In this document: in pieces, positions 34,868-44,768 of the stretch | How the letters are laid out: every line of letters starts with the position of its first letter | Numbering within the stretch: the stretch's first letter is position 1 | From: Pelagerythrobacter rhizovicinus | Lineage (GTDB): Bacteria; Pseudomonadota; Alphaproteobacteria; Sphingomonadales; Sphingomonadaceae | Direction: 5' to 3' | Length of the DNA stretch: 64,000 bases | Assembly (NCBI RefSeq): GCF_004135625.1 | Contig: NZ_SDPV01000002.1 | Location: 124,001 to 188,000 of the forward strand | The notes under the pieces: generated by a model | What the model was told of the DNA's origin: nothing | What the model saw: only the letters and a program-made list of their open reading frames with translations | Databases searched by the model: none | Translations under genes and position numbers: made by a program

Positions 34868-36550
34868 CTACTGGTTGTTCTGGCGGCCGAGGAAGCGCGG
34901 AATGTTGAGAGCGCCGGCATCCTCCTCGTCGTCGACTTGATCGTCGCGCCCCTCGCGTTTCGCGTCCCGATCGGCCGACCCGCGCGAGAGGTTGGCCATG
35001 CGCTCGAACAGCGTCGAGCCGCCACTGGCCCCACCACCCTCGCCCGACACGAGCCCGCGGCGTCGGCCGATACCCGCATCAGGGCCGCCGACGCGCGGCT
35101 GAACCGGCCGATCCTCTTCCGCAAGCCGATCGGCATCGAGCAGCAATTCGTCTTGCCGCGTCGGCTCACGTCCGGTTTCCGCCGATACCTCCGACGTCAG
35201 GTCGAGCGGCTCCTTCTGCGAACGCCGACCGTCCTCTGCCGATCTGTCATCGGAAAACCCGCGACCCTCGCTCACGACCGCGTGGTCCGAATCGTCCGCC
35301 GGTTCGGCTATGCCCTCACCCGACGACTGCCCGCCGCGCGATTCCGCGATCTCATTCCGCAAACCTGCCAGCGGATCGACGATGCCGTCGACATCCTCCT
35401 GGTCCTCTTCCTCACGATCGGCAGGGCGCGCGAACGATGCCGGCTCACGAGCCGGTTCCGTGGCGGGAGCAGGAGCGGGCTTCTCCTCCTCGTATTCGCT
35501 CTCGCTCGGCAATTCGAGCACCGGCCGCTTCGGTGCGCGGCTGCTGGCGAGCGGGACCGGACGATTGTCCGAGCCCGCTTCCGCATTCACATCGATGCCG
35601 GTGGCGACGACCGACACGCGAATCTTGCCTTCGAGATCGGCGTTGAAGGCCGATCCCCAGATGATGTTCGCGTCCTCGTCCACCAGTTCGCGAATGTGGT
35701 TGGCCGCTTCGTCCACCTCGAGCAGCTTCATGTCCTCGCCGCCGATGATCGAGATGATCACCCCTTTGGCGCCCTGCATCGACACGCCCTCGAGCAGCGG
35801 GTTGGCAATGGCGCGTTCGGCCGCCTCGAGCGCCCTGTTCTCGCCTTCGCCCTCGCCGGTCCCCATCATCGCCTTGCCGGCTTCCTGCATGACCGACTCG
35901 ATGTCTGCGAAGTCGAGGTTGATCAGACCGGGCATGACCATCAGGTCGGTGATCGACCGCACCCCCTGCTGCAGCACTTCGTCGGCAAGCTGGAACGCTT
36001 CCTTGAAGGTCGTCTCGGCCTTGGCGATCAGGAACAGGTTCTGGTTCGGGATGACGATCAGCGTGTCGACGTGCTTCTGCAGTTCCAGGATGCCCGCCTC
36101 CGCCGCACGCATGCGGCGGGTTCCCTCGAACAGGAACGGCTTGGTCACCACGCCGACCGTCAGCACGCCCTTGCGGCGCGCGACTTCGGCGATCACCGGC
36201 GCGGCCCCGGTGCCGGTGCCGCCACCCATCCCGGCAGCGATGAAACACATGTTCGCCCCGTCGAGCGCGTCTTCGATCTCGCTCACCGTCTCCTCGGCCG
36301 CGGCCTTGCCCACTTCGGGCCGCGCGCCGGCACCGAGCCCGCCGGTGATATCCGGCCCGAGCTGTATCCGGGTGGGCGCCGGCGAATTGCTGAGCACTTG
36401 CGCATCGGTGTTGGCGACGATGAATTCGACCCCCTCGATTTGCGCGGCCATCATGTTGGAGATGGCGTTTCCGCCCGCTCCCCCCACGCCGATCACCGCG
36501 ATGCGGGGACGCAGATCTTCGGATGCCGCGGGGCCGATATTGATGCTCAT
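34868..36550 (-). CDS. ftsZ: Cell division GTPase FtsZ
   Basis: Polymerises into the septal ring. 560 residues from the ATG at 36550, which has TTGGAG upstream. The tubulin signature GGGTGTG is at 109-115, the T7 loop NLDFADIE at 211-218, and the GTPase core ends near 320. A long disordered linker (about 335-545, rich in Glu, Arg and Pro) and a C-terminal peptide [11 protein letters not shown] follow. The linker is much longer than in E. coli (383 residues total), as in other alphaproteobacteria. It is separated from ftsA by a 123-bp regulatory gap. Confidence 0.97.
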   Translation of the reverse strand: MSINIGPAASEDLRPRIAVIGVGGAGGNAISNMMAAQIEGVEFIVANTDAQVLSNSPAPTRIQLGPDITGGLGAGARPEVGKAAAEETVSEIEDALDGANMCFIAAGMGGGTGTGAAPVIAEVARRKGVLTVGVVTKPFLFEGTRRMRAAEAGILELQKHVDTLIVIPNQNLFLIAKAETTFKEAFQLADEVLQQGVRSITDLMVMPGLINLDFADIESVMQEAGKAMMGTGEGEGENRALEAAERAIANPLLEGVSMQGAKGVIISIIGGEDMKLLEVDEAANHIRELVDEDANIIWGSAFNADLEGKIRVSVVATGIDVNAEAGSDNRPVPLASSRAPKRPVLELPSESEYEEEKPAPAPATEPAREPASFARPADREEEDQEDVDGIVDPLAGLRNEIAESRGGQSSGEGIAEPADDSDHAVVSEGRGFSDDRSAEDGRRSQKEPLDLTSEVSAETGREPTRQDELLLDADRLAEEDRPVQPRVGGPDAGIGRRRGLVSGEGGGASGGSTLFERMANLSRGSADRDAKREGRDDQVDDEEDAGALNIPRFLGRQNNQ

Positions 36551-36673
36551 TGGGTGTCGCTCCAAGGGGTAGTATGCGCGAGGGTTTCTGACCACACAGT
36601 TTGGCATAAAGCGAATCGCCGTTGCATAGGGCGCAATCGCTTATCCACAGTGGTTAACCGCCCGGCGTTCATA
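36551..36673 (-). promoter_or_regulatory. ftsA-ftsZ intergenic control region (DnaA box, GANTC, GTTAAC)
   Basis: The longest gap among the cluster genes apart from the murC-murG repeat. It holds a perfect DnaA box TTATCCACA (36641-36649, plus strand), a palindrome GGTTAACC (36652-36659, a CtrA half-site) and a CcrM methylation site GAATC (36613-36617). In Caulobacter, ftsZ is controlled by DnaA, CtrA and GANTC methylation. Shared control here is inference. Confidence 0.6.
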
Positions 36674-37948
36674 TCAAAAATAGTCCCGCGCAGCACGAAC
36701 CACGCGGTTGACGAGCTTCAGACCGCCGTAGCGCGTCGTCGGCTGATAGCTCGGGCCGACCGAACGGATGTCAACCGGGTCGTCGGCGGCATAGAGGCAC
36801 AGGCCGGCGAGCGTCGCGAAGCCTGCGGTGGAATGTGCCTCGGGCAAGCCGCGCAGCGCCGGCGGCTTGCCGATGCGCACCGGACGTCCCAGCGCACTCT
36901 GCGCGAACTCCGCAACTCCGGCGAGTTCCGCTCCTCCGCCGGTCAGCACGACCTGACTGCCTCGAGACCCGGAAAACCCCATTTCCTTCAATGCCTTGCC
37001 GATTTCATCGGTTAACCTGGCAAGCTGTTCGGTGACGACCGAAACGAGCTCCGCACGCGGAATGCGGCTGGTATCGGCGCCCGCCTGGTCGCCCGCGTCG
37101 TCGCCCGGGCCGTTGACCGGGATCATCTCGCGGTGATCGGTCGGGCTGGCGACGGCCGAGCCCGCGACGCACTTGAGCCGTTCGGCCTGGAACCGGCGGA
37201 TGCCGAAGCTGGAGGCAATCGCATCGGTAATATCCGCGCTGCCGAACGGGATCGCTTTGAGGCCGAGCAACATCCCGCCGGCATAGAGCGAGACATTGGT
37301 GACCTCTCCCCCGATCTCGATCAGCGCGGTCCCGAGTTCGCGTTCTTCGGGCGTGAGGCACGAATATCCGGCCGCGATCGGCGCCGCGACCACCGCCTCG
37401 ACATCCAGGTGTGCGTTCTGGACCGCTTCGATCAGGTTCCGCACCGGTGCGCCGTCGGCGAGCATCACGTGGATGTCGACCCCGAGCCGCTCGGCGTGGA
37501 GGCCCTTGGGGTTGGCGACGCCGTGCGCGCCGTCGAGCGTGTAGTGCGCCGGCTGCGCATGGAGCACCATGCGCCCGTCGGGCTGGATGCTCTCGCGCGC
37601 GGCGACGAGCAGGTGCTCGATATCCTCTTCCTCGATCCGCCGCCCGCCGATGTCGATCTCGACTGCCGCAACCTGGCTGGCCAGGCCCGCCCCGGCGCAG
37701 CCGATCCAGACGCTCGAAATGCTGGCTCCCGCGTTCTTCTCCGCGCGTTCGACCGCATCGCGGATGGCATAGGTCGCGGCCGCCATGTCGGTGACGTAGC
37801 CGCGTTTGATACCCTGGCTCGCGCGGTGACCGGAACCGAGCACGATCATTTCGCCTGTTTCCGACAATCCCATGATCATTGCCGAAATGCGAAACGAGCC
37901 GATGTTGATCGCGCCGAAAACCTTGTTGATGCGCGGCATGCCCATCAT
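36674..37948 (-). CDS. ftsA: Cell division protein FtsA
   Basis: Actin-like membrane tether of FtsZ. 424 residues; the first ATG at 37948 overlaps the ftsQ stop, but Met4 (37939) could also start. Features: phosphate-1 loop GAINIGSFRISAMI near 12-25, the 1C insertion domain about 85-165, phosphate-2 ALIEIGGEVTNVSLYAGG near 210-227 and the adenosine motif VVLTGGGAELAGV near 327-339. The C-terminus ends LKLVNRVVRAARDYF, an amphipathic membrane-targeting helix, as expected for the family. Confidence 0.95.
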   Translation of the reverse strand: MMGMPRINKVFGAINIGSFRISAMIMGLSETGEMIVLGSGHRASQGIKRGYVTDMAAATYAIRDAVERAEKNAGASISSVWIGCAGAGLASQVAAVEIDIGGRRIEEEDIEHLLVAARESIQPDGRMVLHAQPAHYTLDGAHGVANPKGLHAERLGVDIHVMLADGAPVRNLIEAVQNAHLDVEAVVAAPIAAGYSCLTPEERELGTALIEIGGEVTNVSLYAGGMLLGLKAIPFGSADITDAIASSFGIRRFQAERLKCVAGSAVASPTDHREMIPVNGPGDDAGDQAGADTSRIPRAELVSVVTEQLARLTDEIGKALKEMGFSGSRGSQVVLTGGGAELAGVAEFAQSALGRPVRIGKPPALRGLPEAHSTAGFATLAGLCLYAADDPVDIRSVGPSYQPTTRYGGLKLVNRVVRAARDYF

Positions 37949-38850
37949 TCGGCCTCCCTGGTTTCAAGCGCTTGCGCGGCACGACCCGGGACACGCATGT
38001 AGATGCGGTCGGGCGCCCGCATGTCGAACGTCGCCACTTTGCCGCCGAGGAGACGATTGACCCCGTCCAGCCGCGCGAAGGCAACCAGCGCGCCCGCGGA
38101 CGCATCCTCGCCCTGCGGCAGCGCAAGGATCTGCCCGGTGTCGAAGGTCAGGTTCCAGCGACGATTGCCGATCCACTCGGCTTCCTTCACCTGCGGCTCG
38201 ATGGCCGGGGCGGCGGCGAGCAGGTCCGACAATGCCCCGACCTGGTTCTTCGCGCCTGGGCCGGCGACGATCAGCATGCCTTTGGCGTTGGCGGAGGAGA
38301 TCGGCTCGAGTTCAGCCCCGGTCCGATCGATCAGGACCAGGCGTCCCGGCTTTCGCAGCACTGCGTGCGGGGTCCGCTCCACGATATCGATCACGAGACT
38401 GTCGGGCAGTTGGCGCGAAACACGTGCATCCTCCACCCAGGGCAATTCGAGGAGTTCCTCGCGCAGCGCCTCGATGTCGACCAGTGGCATGGGCATGTCG
38501 CGCTGCGCCAGCGCGCGTTCGTAGACCTTGAGCTCGTTCATCCGGTCAACGCCGGTGACCTTGACCCGGCGCACTTCGAACCCGGCGTCGGACGCAAGCA
38601 ACGCCACTTGCTGCTGGATCAAAGCAGGCACCCCGGCGAGGTTGGCCACGAACAGGGCGAGCGCGAGCGCGCCGCCCAGAATGACCGCGAGAAAGATGCG
38701 GTGGAGCTGTTCTTCGGTGAACGGCAGGACCGACATCAGCTTGTCGAGCAGCGAGCCGGTCTTCGCCCGGGCACGCCGTGCGGTCTGGGCCCGCCCTTTC
38801 GCCGCGGCAGAGCGCCGCACCCCCTTCGCCTTGCGACTAACCGTCGCCAT
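37945..38850 (-). CDS. ftsQ: Cell division protein FtsQ
   Basis: 301 residues from the ATG at 38850, which has GGGGGAGGGG just upstream; an earlier in-frame ATG at 38877 is less likely. A basic cytoplasmic tail (1-40) precedes one membrane helix (about 55-75, IFLAVILGGALALALFVANL), a POTRA domain (about 90-160, VRRVKVTGVDRMNELKVYER) and a beta domain. It bridges FtsL/FtsB to the divisome. It overlaps ddl by 14 bp and ftsA by 4 bp. Confidence 0.93.
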   Translation of the reverse strand: MATVSRKAKGVRRSAAAKGRAQTARRARAKTGSLLDKLMSVLPFTEEQLHRIFLAVILGGALALALFVANLAGVPALIQQQVALLASDAGFEVRRVKVTGVDRMNELKVYERALAQRDMPMPLVDIEALREELLELPWVEDARVSRQLPDSLVIDIVERTPHAVLRKPGRLVLIDRTGAELEPISSANAKGMLIVAGPGAKNQVGALSDLLAAAPAIEPQVKEAEWIGNRRWNLTFDTGQILALPQGEDASAGALVAFARLDGVNRLLGGKVATFDMRAPDRIYMRVPGRAAQALETREAE

Positions 38851-39820
38851 TGCCCCCTCCCCCTGCAACACCATCACGCATGGTGAGCGCGTTCGCCACG
38901 ATCGCCTCGACCAGATCCTCGTAGCTCATACCGCAGTGTCGCGCCTGTTCGGGCACGAGGCTCAGCGGCGTCATGCCGGGCTGGGTGTTGGTTTCGAGCA
39001 CGAACAGCCCATCCTCCCCATGCTCGTCGTCCCAGCGGAAATCGGTGCGGCTGCAGCCCCTGCACCCGAGCACTCGATGAGCCCTCACCGCGAGATCCAT
39101 GCACAGATGCGCGATGTGCTCGGGAACTTGCGCCGGACAGATATGCTCGGTCAATCCATCGGTATACTTCGCATCGAAGTCGTAAAAGCCGGATTTGGGC
39201 ACGAGTTCGGTCACGGTCAGCGCGCGCGGACCTTCGGCCTCGTCGATCACCGCGACGGTCAGTTCGCGGCCGCGGATATACGGTTCCGCGAGAAGGTGGT
39301 CGAATTCCTGCCAGGGCCCCTTCGCGCCGCGGGCAATCGGATTCCCGTAGTTGCCACCTTCGGTGACGATGGCGACGCCGACCGAGCTGCCCTCGTTGAC
39401 CGGCTTCAGCACGTAGGGCCGCGGCAGCGGGTCGCGTTCGTAGAGGCTCTCGCTTGCGACGATGCGCCCGCCCGGCATCGGGATGCCGTGCGGCACGAGC
39501 GCTTGCTTGGTCAGCTCCTTGTCGATCGCGATGACCGAGGTGGCGAGGCCTGAATGGGTATAGGGCACGCCCATCAGGTCGAGCATGCCCTGCACGGTGC
39601 CGTCTTCGCCCGGGACGCCGTGGAGCGCGTTGAACACGACGTCCGGCGCCGCCTCAGCAATGCGGGCGGCGACCTGGCGGTCCATGTCGATCCGGGTCAC
39701 GCGGTGCCCGCGTGCTTCCAGCGCCTCGGCGACGCCCTCACCGCTCATCAGCGAGACCGGCCGCTCGTGGGCCCAGCCGCCCATCAGGACGACGATGTGG
39801 TACTTCTGCATATCGCTCAC
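38837..39820 (-). CDS. ddl: D-alanine--D-alanine ligase
   Basis: Makes the D-Ala-D-Ala dipeptide for the peptidoglycan stem. 327 residues from a GTG overlapping the murB stop; the ATG nine bases later is an alternative. ATP-grasp landmarks: HIVVLMGGWAHERPVSL near 8-24 (the Glu of the substrate triad), NALHGVPGEDGTVQGML near 64-80, KPVNEGSSVGVAIV near 141-154, and the Mg-binding LFVLETNTQPGMT near 280-292. It lies in the canonical murB-ddl-ftsQ order. Confidence 0.95.
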   Translation of the reverse strand: MSDMQKYHIVVLMGGWAHERPVSLMSGEGVAEALEARGHRVTRIDMDRQVAARIAEAAPDVVFNALHGVPGEDGTVQGMLDLMGVPYTHSGLATSVIAIDKELTKQALVPHGIPMPGGRIVASESLYERDPLPRPYVLKPVNEGSSVGVAIVTEGGNYGNPIARGAKGPWQEFDHLLAEPYIRGRELTVAVIDEAEGPRALTVTELVPKSGFYDFDAKYTDGLTEHICPAQVPEHIAHLCMDLAVRAHRVLGCRGCSRTDFRWDDEHGEDGLFVLETNTQPGMTPLSLVPEQARHCGMSYEDLVEAIVANALTMRDGVAGGGGNGDG

Positions 39821-40785
39821 GGCCGGCCCACCCGCTGGATCTCCCATTCGAGCATCACGCCCGAATGCGCGTAGACGCGTCGCCGCACTTCTTCGCCCAG
39901 CCCTTCGATGTCCGCGCTCGTCGCGTCGCCGGTGTTGATCAGGAAATTGGTGTGCTTCTCGCTCACCTGGGCTCCGCCCATTCTGAGGCCGCGACAGCCT
40001 GCCGCGTCGACCAGGCGCCAGGCCTTGTCGCCTTCTGGGTTCTTGAACGTCGAACCGCCGGTCTTGGTGCGCAGCGGCTGCGATTCCTCGCGTGCCCTGG
40101 CGATGCGGTCCATCTCCGCGCCGATCTCGACCGGATCGCCCGGAGTGCCCCGGAGGCGCGCGGCCACGACGACCGCATCTTCGGGCAGCGCCGAGTGCCG
40201 GTAGGTATAGCGCAGGTCCGCGGCCGGCAGGCGGACCAACTCGCCGCCGGGCATCACCACGTCGCAATCGATCAGCACGTCGGCCACTTCGCGCCCGTAA
40301 GCGCCGCCGTTCATGCGGACGAAGCCCCCGACGGTGCCGGGGATGCCGCGCAGGAACTCGAGCCCGGCAATGCCCGCATCGCGCGCCGTGGAGGACACGA
40401 GAATGCCGCTCGCCCCGCCGCCGCATTCGAGCACGTGATCGCCCTTCACCGCGACCTTGGCGAAGGCCTTGCCCAGCCGCACGACCACGCCCGGCACGCC
40501 GCCGTCGCGCACAATCATGTTCGACCCGAGACCGAGCGCCATGACCGGCAGATCGCCGTCGAGCCGGAGAAGGAATTCGCGCAAGTCGTCGAGATCGGCA
40601 GGTTCGAACAGCCAGTCGGCCGCGCCGCCCGTCTTGAACCAGACAAGCTTGGCCAGCGGCGCCTCAGGCGTCAGCGCGCCGCGAATGCCTTCGGCGGAGA
40701 CCGGCCCCGCCACGGCCCCTTCAACCGCGCAGTCCGGCGCCATGCCGTCGTCGAGCTCCGCCCAGTCGAACTGTTCCACAGTCAT
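39817..40785 (-). CDS. murB: UDP-N-acetylenolpyruvoylglucosamine reductase
   Basis: Reduces UDP-GlcNAc-enolpyruvate to UDP-MurNAc with NADPH and FAD. 322 residues from the ATG at 40785, overlapping the murC stop. FAD-binding [16 protein letters not shown] near 80-95 and [18 protein letters not shown] near 127-144 are typical. The late catalytic Ser/Glu region contains [11 protein letters not shown] near 244-254, and [14 protein letters not shown] near 277 is also conserved. Type II MurB by the absence of the tyrosine-loop insertion. Confidence 0.96.
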   Translation of the reverse strand: MTVEQFDWAELDDGMAPDCAVEGAVAGPVSAEGIRGALTPEAPLAKLVWFKTGGAADWLFEPADLDDLREFLLRLDGDLPVMALGLGSNMIVRDGGVPGVVVRLGKAFAKVAVKGDHVLECGGGASGILVSSTARDAGIAGLEFLRGIPGTVGGFVRMNGGAYGREVADVLIDCDVVMPGGELVRLPAADLRYTYRHSALPEDAVVVAARLRGTPGDPVEIGAEMDRIARAREESQPLRTKTGGSTFKNPEGDKAWRLVDAAGCRGLRMGGAQVSEKHTNFLINTGDATSADIEGLGEEVRRRVYAHSGVMLEWEIQRVGRP

Positions 40786-42203
40786 GCCGCACGTTCCCTG
40801 CCGACAGCATCGGCAAGGCCTGCCGCCCATTTGGTGATGTCGCCTGCGCCGAGGCAGACCACGAGGTCCCCTTCGCGCACCTCCCCTGCAAGGGTGCGGG
40901 CAAGTTCCTGCTGATCGGCGATCGTCGCCACGGCGCGATGCCCTCGCGACTTGAGACCCTCGACGAGCGCGACCGAGTCAACCCCCGGCACCGGCTCCTC
41001 GCCCGCGGCATAGACCGGGGCGACATAGACCTGATCGGCGTCGTTGAAGCAGTTCTGGAAGTCGTCCATCAGGTCGCCGAGCCGCGAGTATCGATGCGGC
41101 TGCATGACCGCGATCACCCGCCCCTCCGGATTGCCGGACACGCTCTCGCGCGCAGCGGCGAGCACGGCCCGAATCTCGACCGGGTGGTGCGCGTAGTCGT
41201 CGATCACGATCGCGCCCGCGACCTCGCCGACCTTGGTGAAGCGCCGCCGCACGCCGCCGAACTGGCCGAAGCCGTTGCAGATCGTCTCGTCCGAACAGCC
41301 CATCTCGATCGCGACCGCTATGGCAGCGAGCGCGTTCTGGACGTTGTGCCGACCCGGCATCGGGAGGCGGACGCATTCGATCCTGCGGTCTCCATCGTTG
41401 CGCTGGCGCACGACCACGTCGAACTCGTTTCCGCCCGGTACCGGCCGCACGTTGACCGCACAGACGTCCGCCTGGAGCGAGAAACCGTAGGTCACCACGC
41501 GGCGGTCGCGGACTTTGCCGATCACCGCCTGGACCTCGGGGTGGTCGATGCACAGGATCGCCGCGCCGTAGAACGGCACGTTGTGGATGAATTCGATGAA
41601 GGCGTCCTTCACCCCGTCGAAGTCGCCGTAGTGGTCGAGATGCTCGGGATCGATGTTGGTGACGACCGCGATCGTCCCGTCCAGCCGCAGGAAGCTGCCG
41701 TCGCTCTCATCGGCCTCGACCACCATCCAGTCGCTGTCGCCGAGGCGCGCGTTGGAGCCGTACTGTTCAATGATGCCGCCGTTGATGACGGTCGGATCGA
41801 TACCGCCCGCATCGAGCAGCGCGGCGATCATGCTGGTCGTGGTCGTCTTCCCGTGCGTGCCCGCCACAGCAACGGTGTTCTTGAGCCGCATCAGCTCGGC
41901 GAGCATCTCGGCCCGCCGGACCACCGGGATACGGTGCTCGAGCGCGGCAACAACCTCTGGATTGGTGCGTTGCACGGCGGTGGAGGTGACGACCACGGCC
42001 GCCCCCTCGATGTTCTCCGTCGCATGGCCGATCGCGACCTTGATTCCGCGCGCGCGCAGCCGTTCGACGCTCGTGCTTTCGGCGATGTCCGAGCCCTGCA
42101 CGCTATAGCCGAGGTTGTGCATGACCTCGGCAATGCCGGACATGCCGATCCCGCCGATGCCGACGAAGTGGATCGTCCCGATATCGGTCGCAACGCCCTT
42201 CAT
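40782..42203 (-). CDS. murC: UDP-N-acetylmuramate--L-alanine ligase
   Basis: Adds L-Ala to UDP-MurNAc with ATP. 473 residues from the ATG at 42203; the upstream in-frame sequence is a palindromic repeat. [16 protein letters not shown] at 12-27 is the substrate-binding N-terminal motif, [12 protein letters not shown] near 116-127 the P-loop, the central domain has ESDGSFLRL, and the C-terminal domain contains [10 protein letters not shown] near 335. It heads the distal part of the cluster after a repeat-filled gap of 175 bp. Confidence 0.97.
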   Translation of the reverse strand: MKGVATDIGTIHFVGIGGIGMSGIAEVMHNLGYSVQGSDIAESTSVERLRARGIKVAIGHATENIEGAAVVVTSTAVQRTNPEVVAALEHRIPVVRRAEMLAELMRLKNTVAVAGTHGKTTTTSMIAALLDAGGIDPTVINGGIIEQYGSNARLGDSDWMVVEADESDGSFLRLDGTIAVVTNIDPEHLDHYGDFDGVKDAFIEFIHNVPFYGAAILCIDHPEVQAVIGKVRDRRVVTYGFSLQADVCAVNVRPVPGGNEFDVVVRQRNDGDRRIECVRLPMPGRHNVQNALAAIAVAIEMGCSDETICNGFGQFGGVRRRFTKVGEVAGAIVIDDYAHHPVEIRAVLAAARESVSGNPEGRVIAVMQPHRYSRLGDLMDDFQNCFNDADQVYVAPVYAAGEEPVPGVDSVALVEGLKSRGHRAVATIADQQELARTLAGEVREGDLVVCLGAGDITKWAAGLADAVGRERAA

Positions 42204-42207
42204 CGTT

Positions 42208-42362
42208 CGATCCTCCCCATTTTGCGAAGCCAAATGGGGAGGGGGATCGCGAGACGCGAAGCGGCTCGTGGTGGAGGGGGCCAGCATGACTTCGCCCCTC
42301 CGTCAGACGCCCGGGGCGTCTGCCACCTCCCCATTTGCGCTGCGCGAAAATGGGGAGGATCG
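42208..42362. repeat. Palindromic repeat, CGATCCTCCCCATTT type, between murG and murC
   Basis: Outer arms CGATCCTCCCCATTTTGCG and CGCGAAAATGGGGAGGATCG are inverted; inner arms CCAAATGGGGAGG and CCTCCCCATTTG repeat the core. A second inner palindrome AGACGCCCGGGGCGTCT sits near 42305-42321. The same family recurs at 56366-56405. Confidence 0.85.
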
Positions 42363-42378
42363 ATATGCGTAATGAGGT

Positions 42379-43545
42379 TCATGCGAGCGCCCCCCGACCG
42401 CTCGTCTCGGCCGCTTCGCCCCCGACGCGGATCACGTCCATCATTTCGGCTCCCCCGAAGCTCTCCACGAGATCGGCGAGATCTTTCACGGCATTGGGCC
42501 GGCCGCAGTTCCACGCCGCGTGTGCCGCATTGGCGAGCGCCTGCGGGTGCTGGGCGAGAGCCTGGATCTGCTTGGCCAGTTCCTTGGGCGTGAACCGTTC
42601 CTGCCGGATCATCCGCGCACCGCCCGCCCTGGTCAGCTCGCGGGTATTGGCGGCCTGGTGGTCGTCGGTCGCGATCGGCAGCGGGATCAGGATTGCCGGA
42701 CGGCCGACGGCGGTCAGCTCGGCGATGGTCGAAGCTCCTGCGCGGCCGATGAACAGGTGCGCGTCGGCGAGGCGCGTAGCCATATCCTCGAAATATGTGC
42801 CGAGTTCGGCGGGAATGTCGTGGCTGCGGTAGCGCTCACGTACGGCGTCGATGTCCTCTGCGCGGCACTGCTGGGTGATCTGGAGCCGCTGGCGCAGTGC
42901 CGGGGGCAGCATGGCGAGCCCGTCGGGCACGATCTCGGAAAGCACGCGCGCGCCCTGGCTTCCGCCGGTCACCAGTACGCGCAGCAACCCTTCTTCGTTC
43001 AGTGGCGGAAAGGGTTCCTGCCGCAGTTGCAGCACCTCCGCGCGGACCGGATTGCCGACGAGGTGGACTTTCTCCGCGTACTTCGGCTTCAGCCGAGCGA
43101 TGTCCGGGTAGGCGGTCGCGATCGCCTGCACGCGCCCGCCAAGCATGCGGTTGACCCGGCCCAGAACGGCGTTTTGCTCGTGCACCAGGCTCGGTATGCC
43201 CGCAGAGGTCGAGGCAAGCAGTGCCGGCAACGCAGGATAGCCGCCGAACCCGACCACTGCGCTTGGCTCGAACGTTTCGAACAGGCGGAGCGCCATCTTC
43301 CGCCCCTCCAGCACGGCACCGGCCCCCTTCACCCAGGCGAGCGGGTTCTTTCCGAAGCGTCCGGCGGGCAGGACATGCACGGGCAGGAACGACGGCTTGC
43401 CCGGGATCGCGGCGCCCCGCTCGTCCGTGACAAGCGCGACGTGGTGCCCGCGCCGCTCGAGCTCGGTCGCAAGCGCGAAGGCGGGAATCAGGTGCCCGCC
43501 GGTGCCGCCCGCGGCGAGGACGTAGTGGCGGTTCGCGCCGGTCAT
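42379..43545 (-). CDS. murG: UDP-GlcNAc transferase MurG (lipid II synthase)
   Basis: Transfers GlcNAc to lipid I giving lipid II at the inner leaflet. 388 residues from the ATG at 43545, overlapping the ftsW stop. G-loop 1 AAGGTGGHLIPAFALA near 11-26, GFGGYPALPALLA near 98-110, the invariant HEQNAVLGRVNRML near 122-135, G-loop VTGGSQGARVLSEIVP near 190-205 and the donor motif GRAGASTIAEL near 268-278. The C-terminal tail is Gly/Ala rich and slightly long. Confidence 0.96.
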   Translation of the reverse strand: MTGANRHYVLAAGGTGGHLIPAFALATELERRGHHVALVTDERGAAIPGKPSFLPVHVLPAGRFGKNPLAWVKGAGAVLEGRKMALRLFETFEPSAVVGFGGYPALPALLASTSAGIPSLVHEQNAVLGRVNRMLGGRVQAIATAYPDIARLKPKYAEKVHLVGNPVRAEVLQLRQEPFPPLNEEGLLRVLVTGGSQGARVLSEIVPDGLAMLPPALRQRLQITQQCRAEDIDAVRERYRSHDIPAELGTYFEDMATRLADAHLFIGRAGASTIAELTAVGRPAILIPLPIATDDHQAANTRELTRAGGARMIRQERFTPKELAKQIQALAQHPQALANAAHAAWNCGRPNAVKDLADLVESFGGAEMMDVIRVGGEAAETSGRGALA

Positions 43546-44768
43546 GCCTGCGCCTCCTGTCCGAACAGCCGGTGCCAGAGCCCCGGCGAGTTGCGCCTGA
43601 GGAACGGGTTGCGCCGCGTGATCGCCAGCAGCAGCCCGATCGTGAGACATACTGCGATGGTCGAGGAGCCGCCGTAGGACACCAGCGGCAGCGTCATCCC
43701 CTTGGAAGGCGCGAGCTGAAGATTCACGAGGATATTGATGAACGCCTGCCCCCCGATCAGCGCGGCGAGACCCGCCCCCGCGAGCAGAGTGAACAGGTCC
43801 TCCTCGTCCACCAGGCGCACGAGCACGCGCACGATGATCGCGAGGTAGAGCAGCACGATCAGTCCGCAGACGAGCAGGCCGAATTCCTCGCCGATGACCG
43901 AGAAGATGTAGTCCGTGTGGGCTTCGGGCAAGCTCATCTTGCGCACCCCGAGCCATAGCCCGCTCCCTGTCCATCCGCCCGCAAGCAGCGTGCGTTCGGC
44001 CAGGTCGACCTGGTCGTAGGCCGTGCCGCCGGCAAAGAAGTCGTTGATGCGGTTCCGGCCGTTCTCGTAGAACAGGTAGGTCATGCACGAAATGATCGCG
44101 CCGGCGCCGAGCACCAGGCCGAGGCGCTGCGTCGACACGCCCGACAGGATCACCAGCGCGAACCATACGCCGGCGAAGAGCACCGTGTCGCCGAGATTGG
44201 GCTGCAACATCAGCAGCATGCCGACCGCGCCCATCGCACCGGTGGCAATCGCGATCACGGGCAGATTCGGGTCACGTGCGCGCCAGGAAATCGTCCACGC
44301 GAGCGCGATGGCGAAAGCGGGTTTGAGAAATTCCGACGGCTGGAACGAGAAACCGAGGTTGATCCAGCGCCTGGCACCGTTCACCTCGTTGCCGATGATC
44401 GGCACCAGTATCAGCAGCACGAACATCGCCGCGAACAACATGATGCCGGCGCGCCGTGCATTCTCGCGCGAGAGCATCGCCGCCCCGAACATCACCGTCA
44501 GGCCGACGATCTGCCAGCGCAGGTGCGCCCAGTAGAAATAGAGATCGGGCAGCGTCTCCGTGGCCGTCGAGAGGCGGTTCGCACTTGCGGGAGAAGCAGC
44601 GGCAACCGCAGCTGTCCCGATCGCCATCAGCACGATGACGAGGAACAGCAGCACGCGGTCGATTTCGCGCCACCAGATTTTCAGCTCCGCGCGCCGCGTG
44701 CTGCGATAACGGTCGGGCCGCGGGGCACGCTCCCCGGCGCGGGGAATATAGGGCGCGCTCGTGCTCAT
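43542..44768 (-). CDS. ftsW: Lipid II polymerase FtsW (SEDS family)
   Basis: 408 residues with about ten membrane helices. SEDS signatures: INLGFSFQPSEFLKPAFAIA near 136-155, LLMLQPNLGDTVLF near 180-193 (with the catalytic-site Asp), FSVIGEEFGLLVCG near 290-303 and LPLVSYGGSSTIAVCL near 364-379. A basic cytoplasmic N-terminus of about 35 residues precedes the first helix. It polymerises septal glycan with FtsI. The start overlaps murD by 4 bp. Confidence 0.95.
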   Translation of the reverse strand: MSTSAPYIPRAGERAPRPDRYRSTRRAELKIWWREIDRVLLFLVIVLMAIGTAAVAAASPASANRLSTATETLPDLYFYWAHLRWQIVGLTVMFGAAMLSRENARRAGIMLFAAMFVLLILVPIIGNEVNGARRWINLGFSFQPSEFLKPAFAIALAWTISWRARDPNLPVIAIATGAMGAVGMLLMLQPNLGDTVLFAGVWFALVILSGVSTQRLGLVLGAGAIISCMTYLFYENGRNRINDFFAGGTAYDQVDLAERTLLAGGWTGSGLWLGVRKMSLPEAHTDYIFSVIGEEFGLLVCGLIVLLYLAIIVRVLVRLVDEEDLFTLLAGAGLAALIGGQAFINILVNLQLAPSKGMTLPLVSYGGSSTIAVCLTIGLLLAITRRNPFLRRNSPGLWHRLFGQEAQA

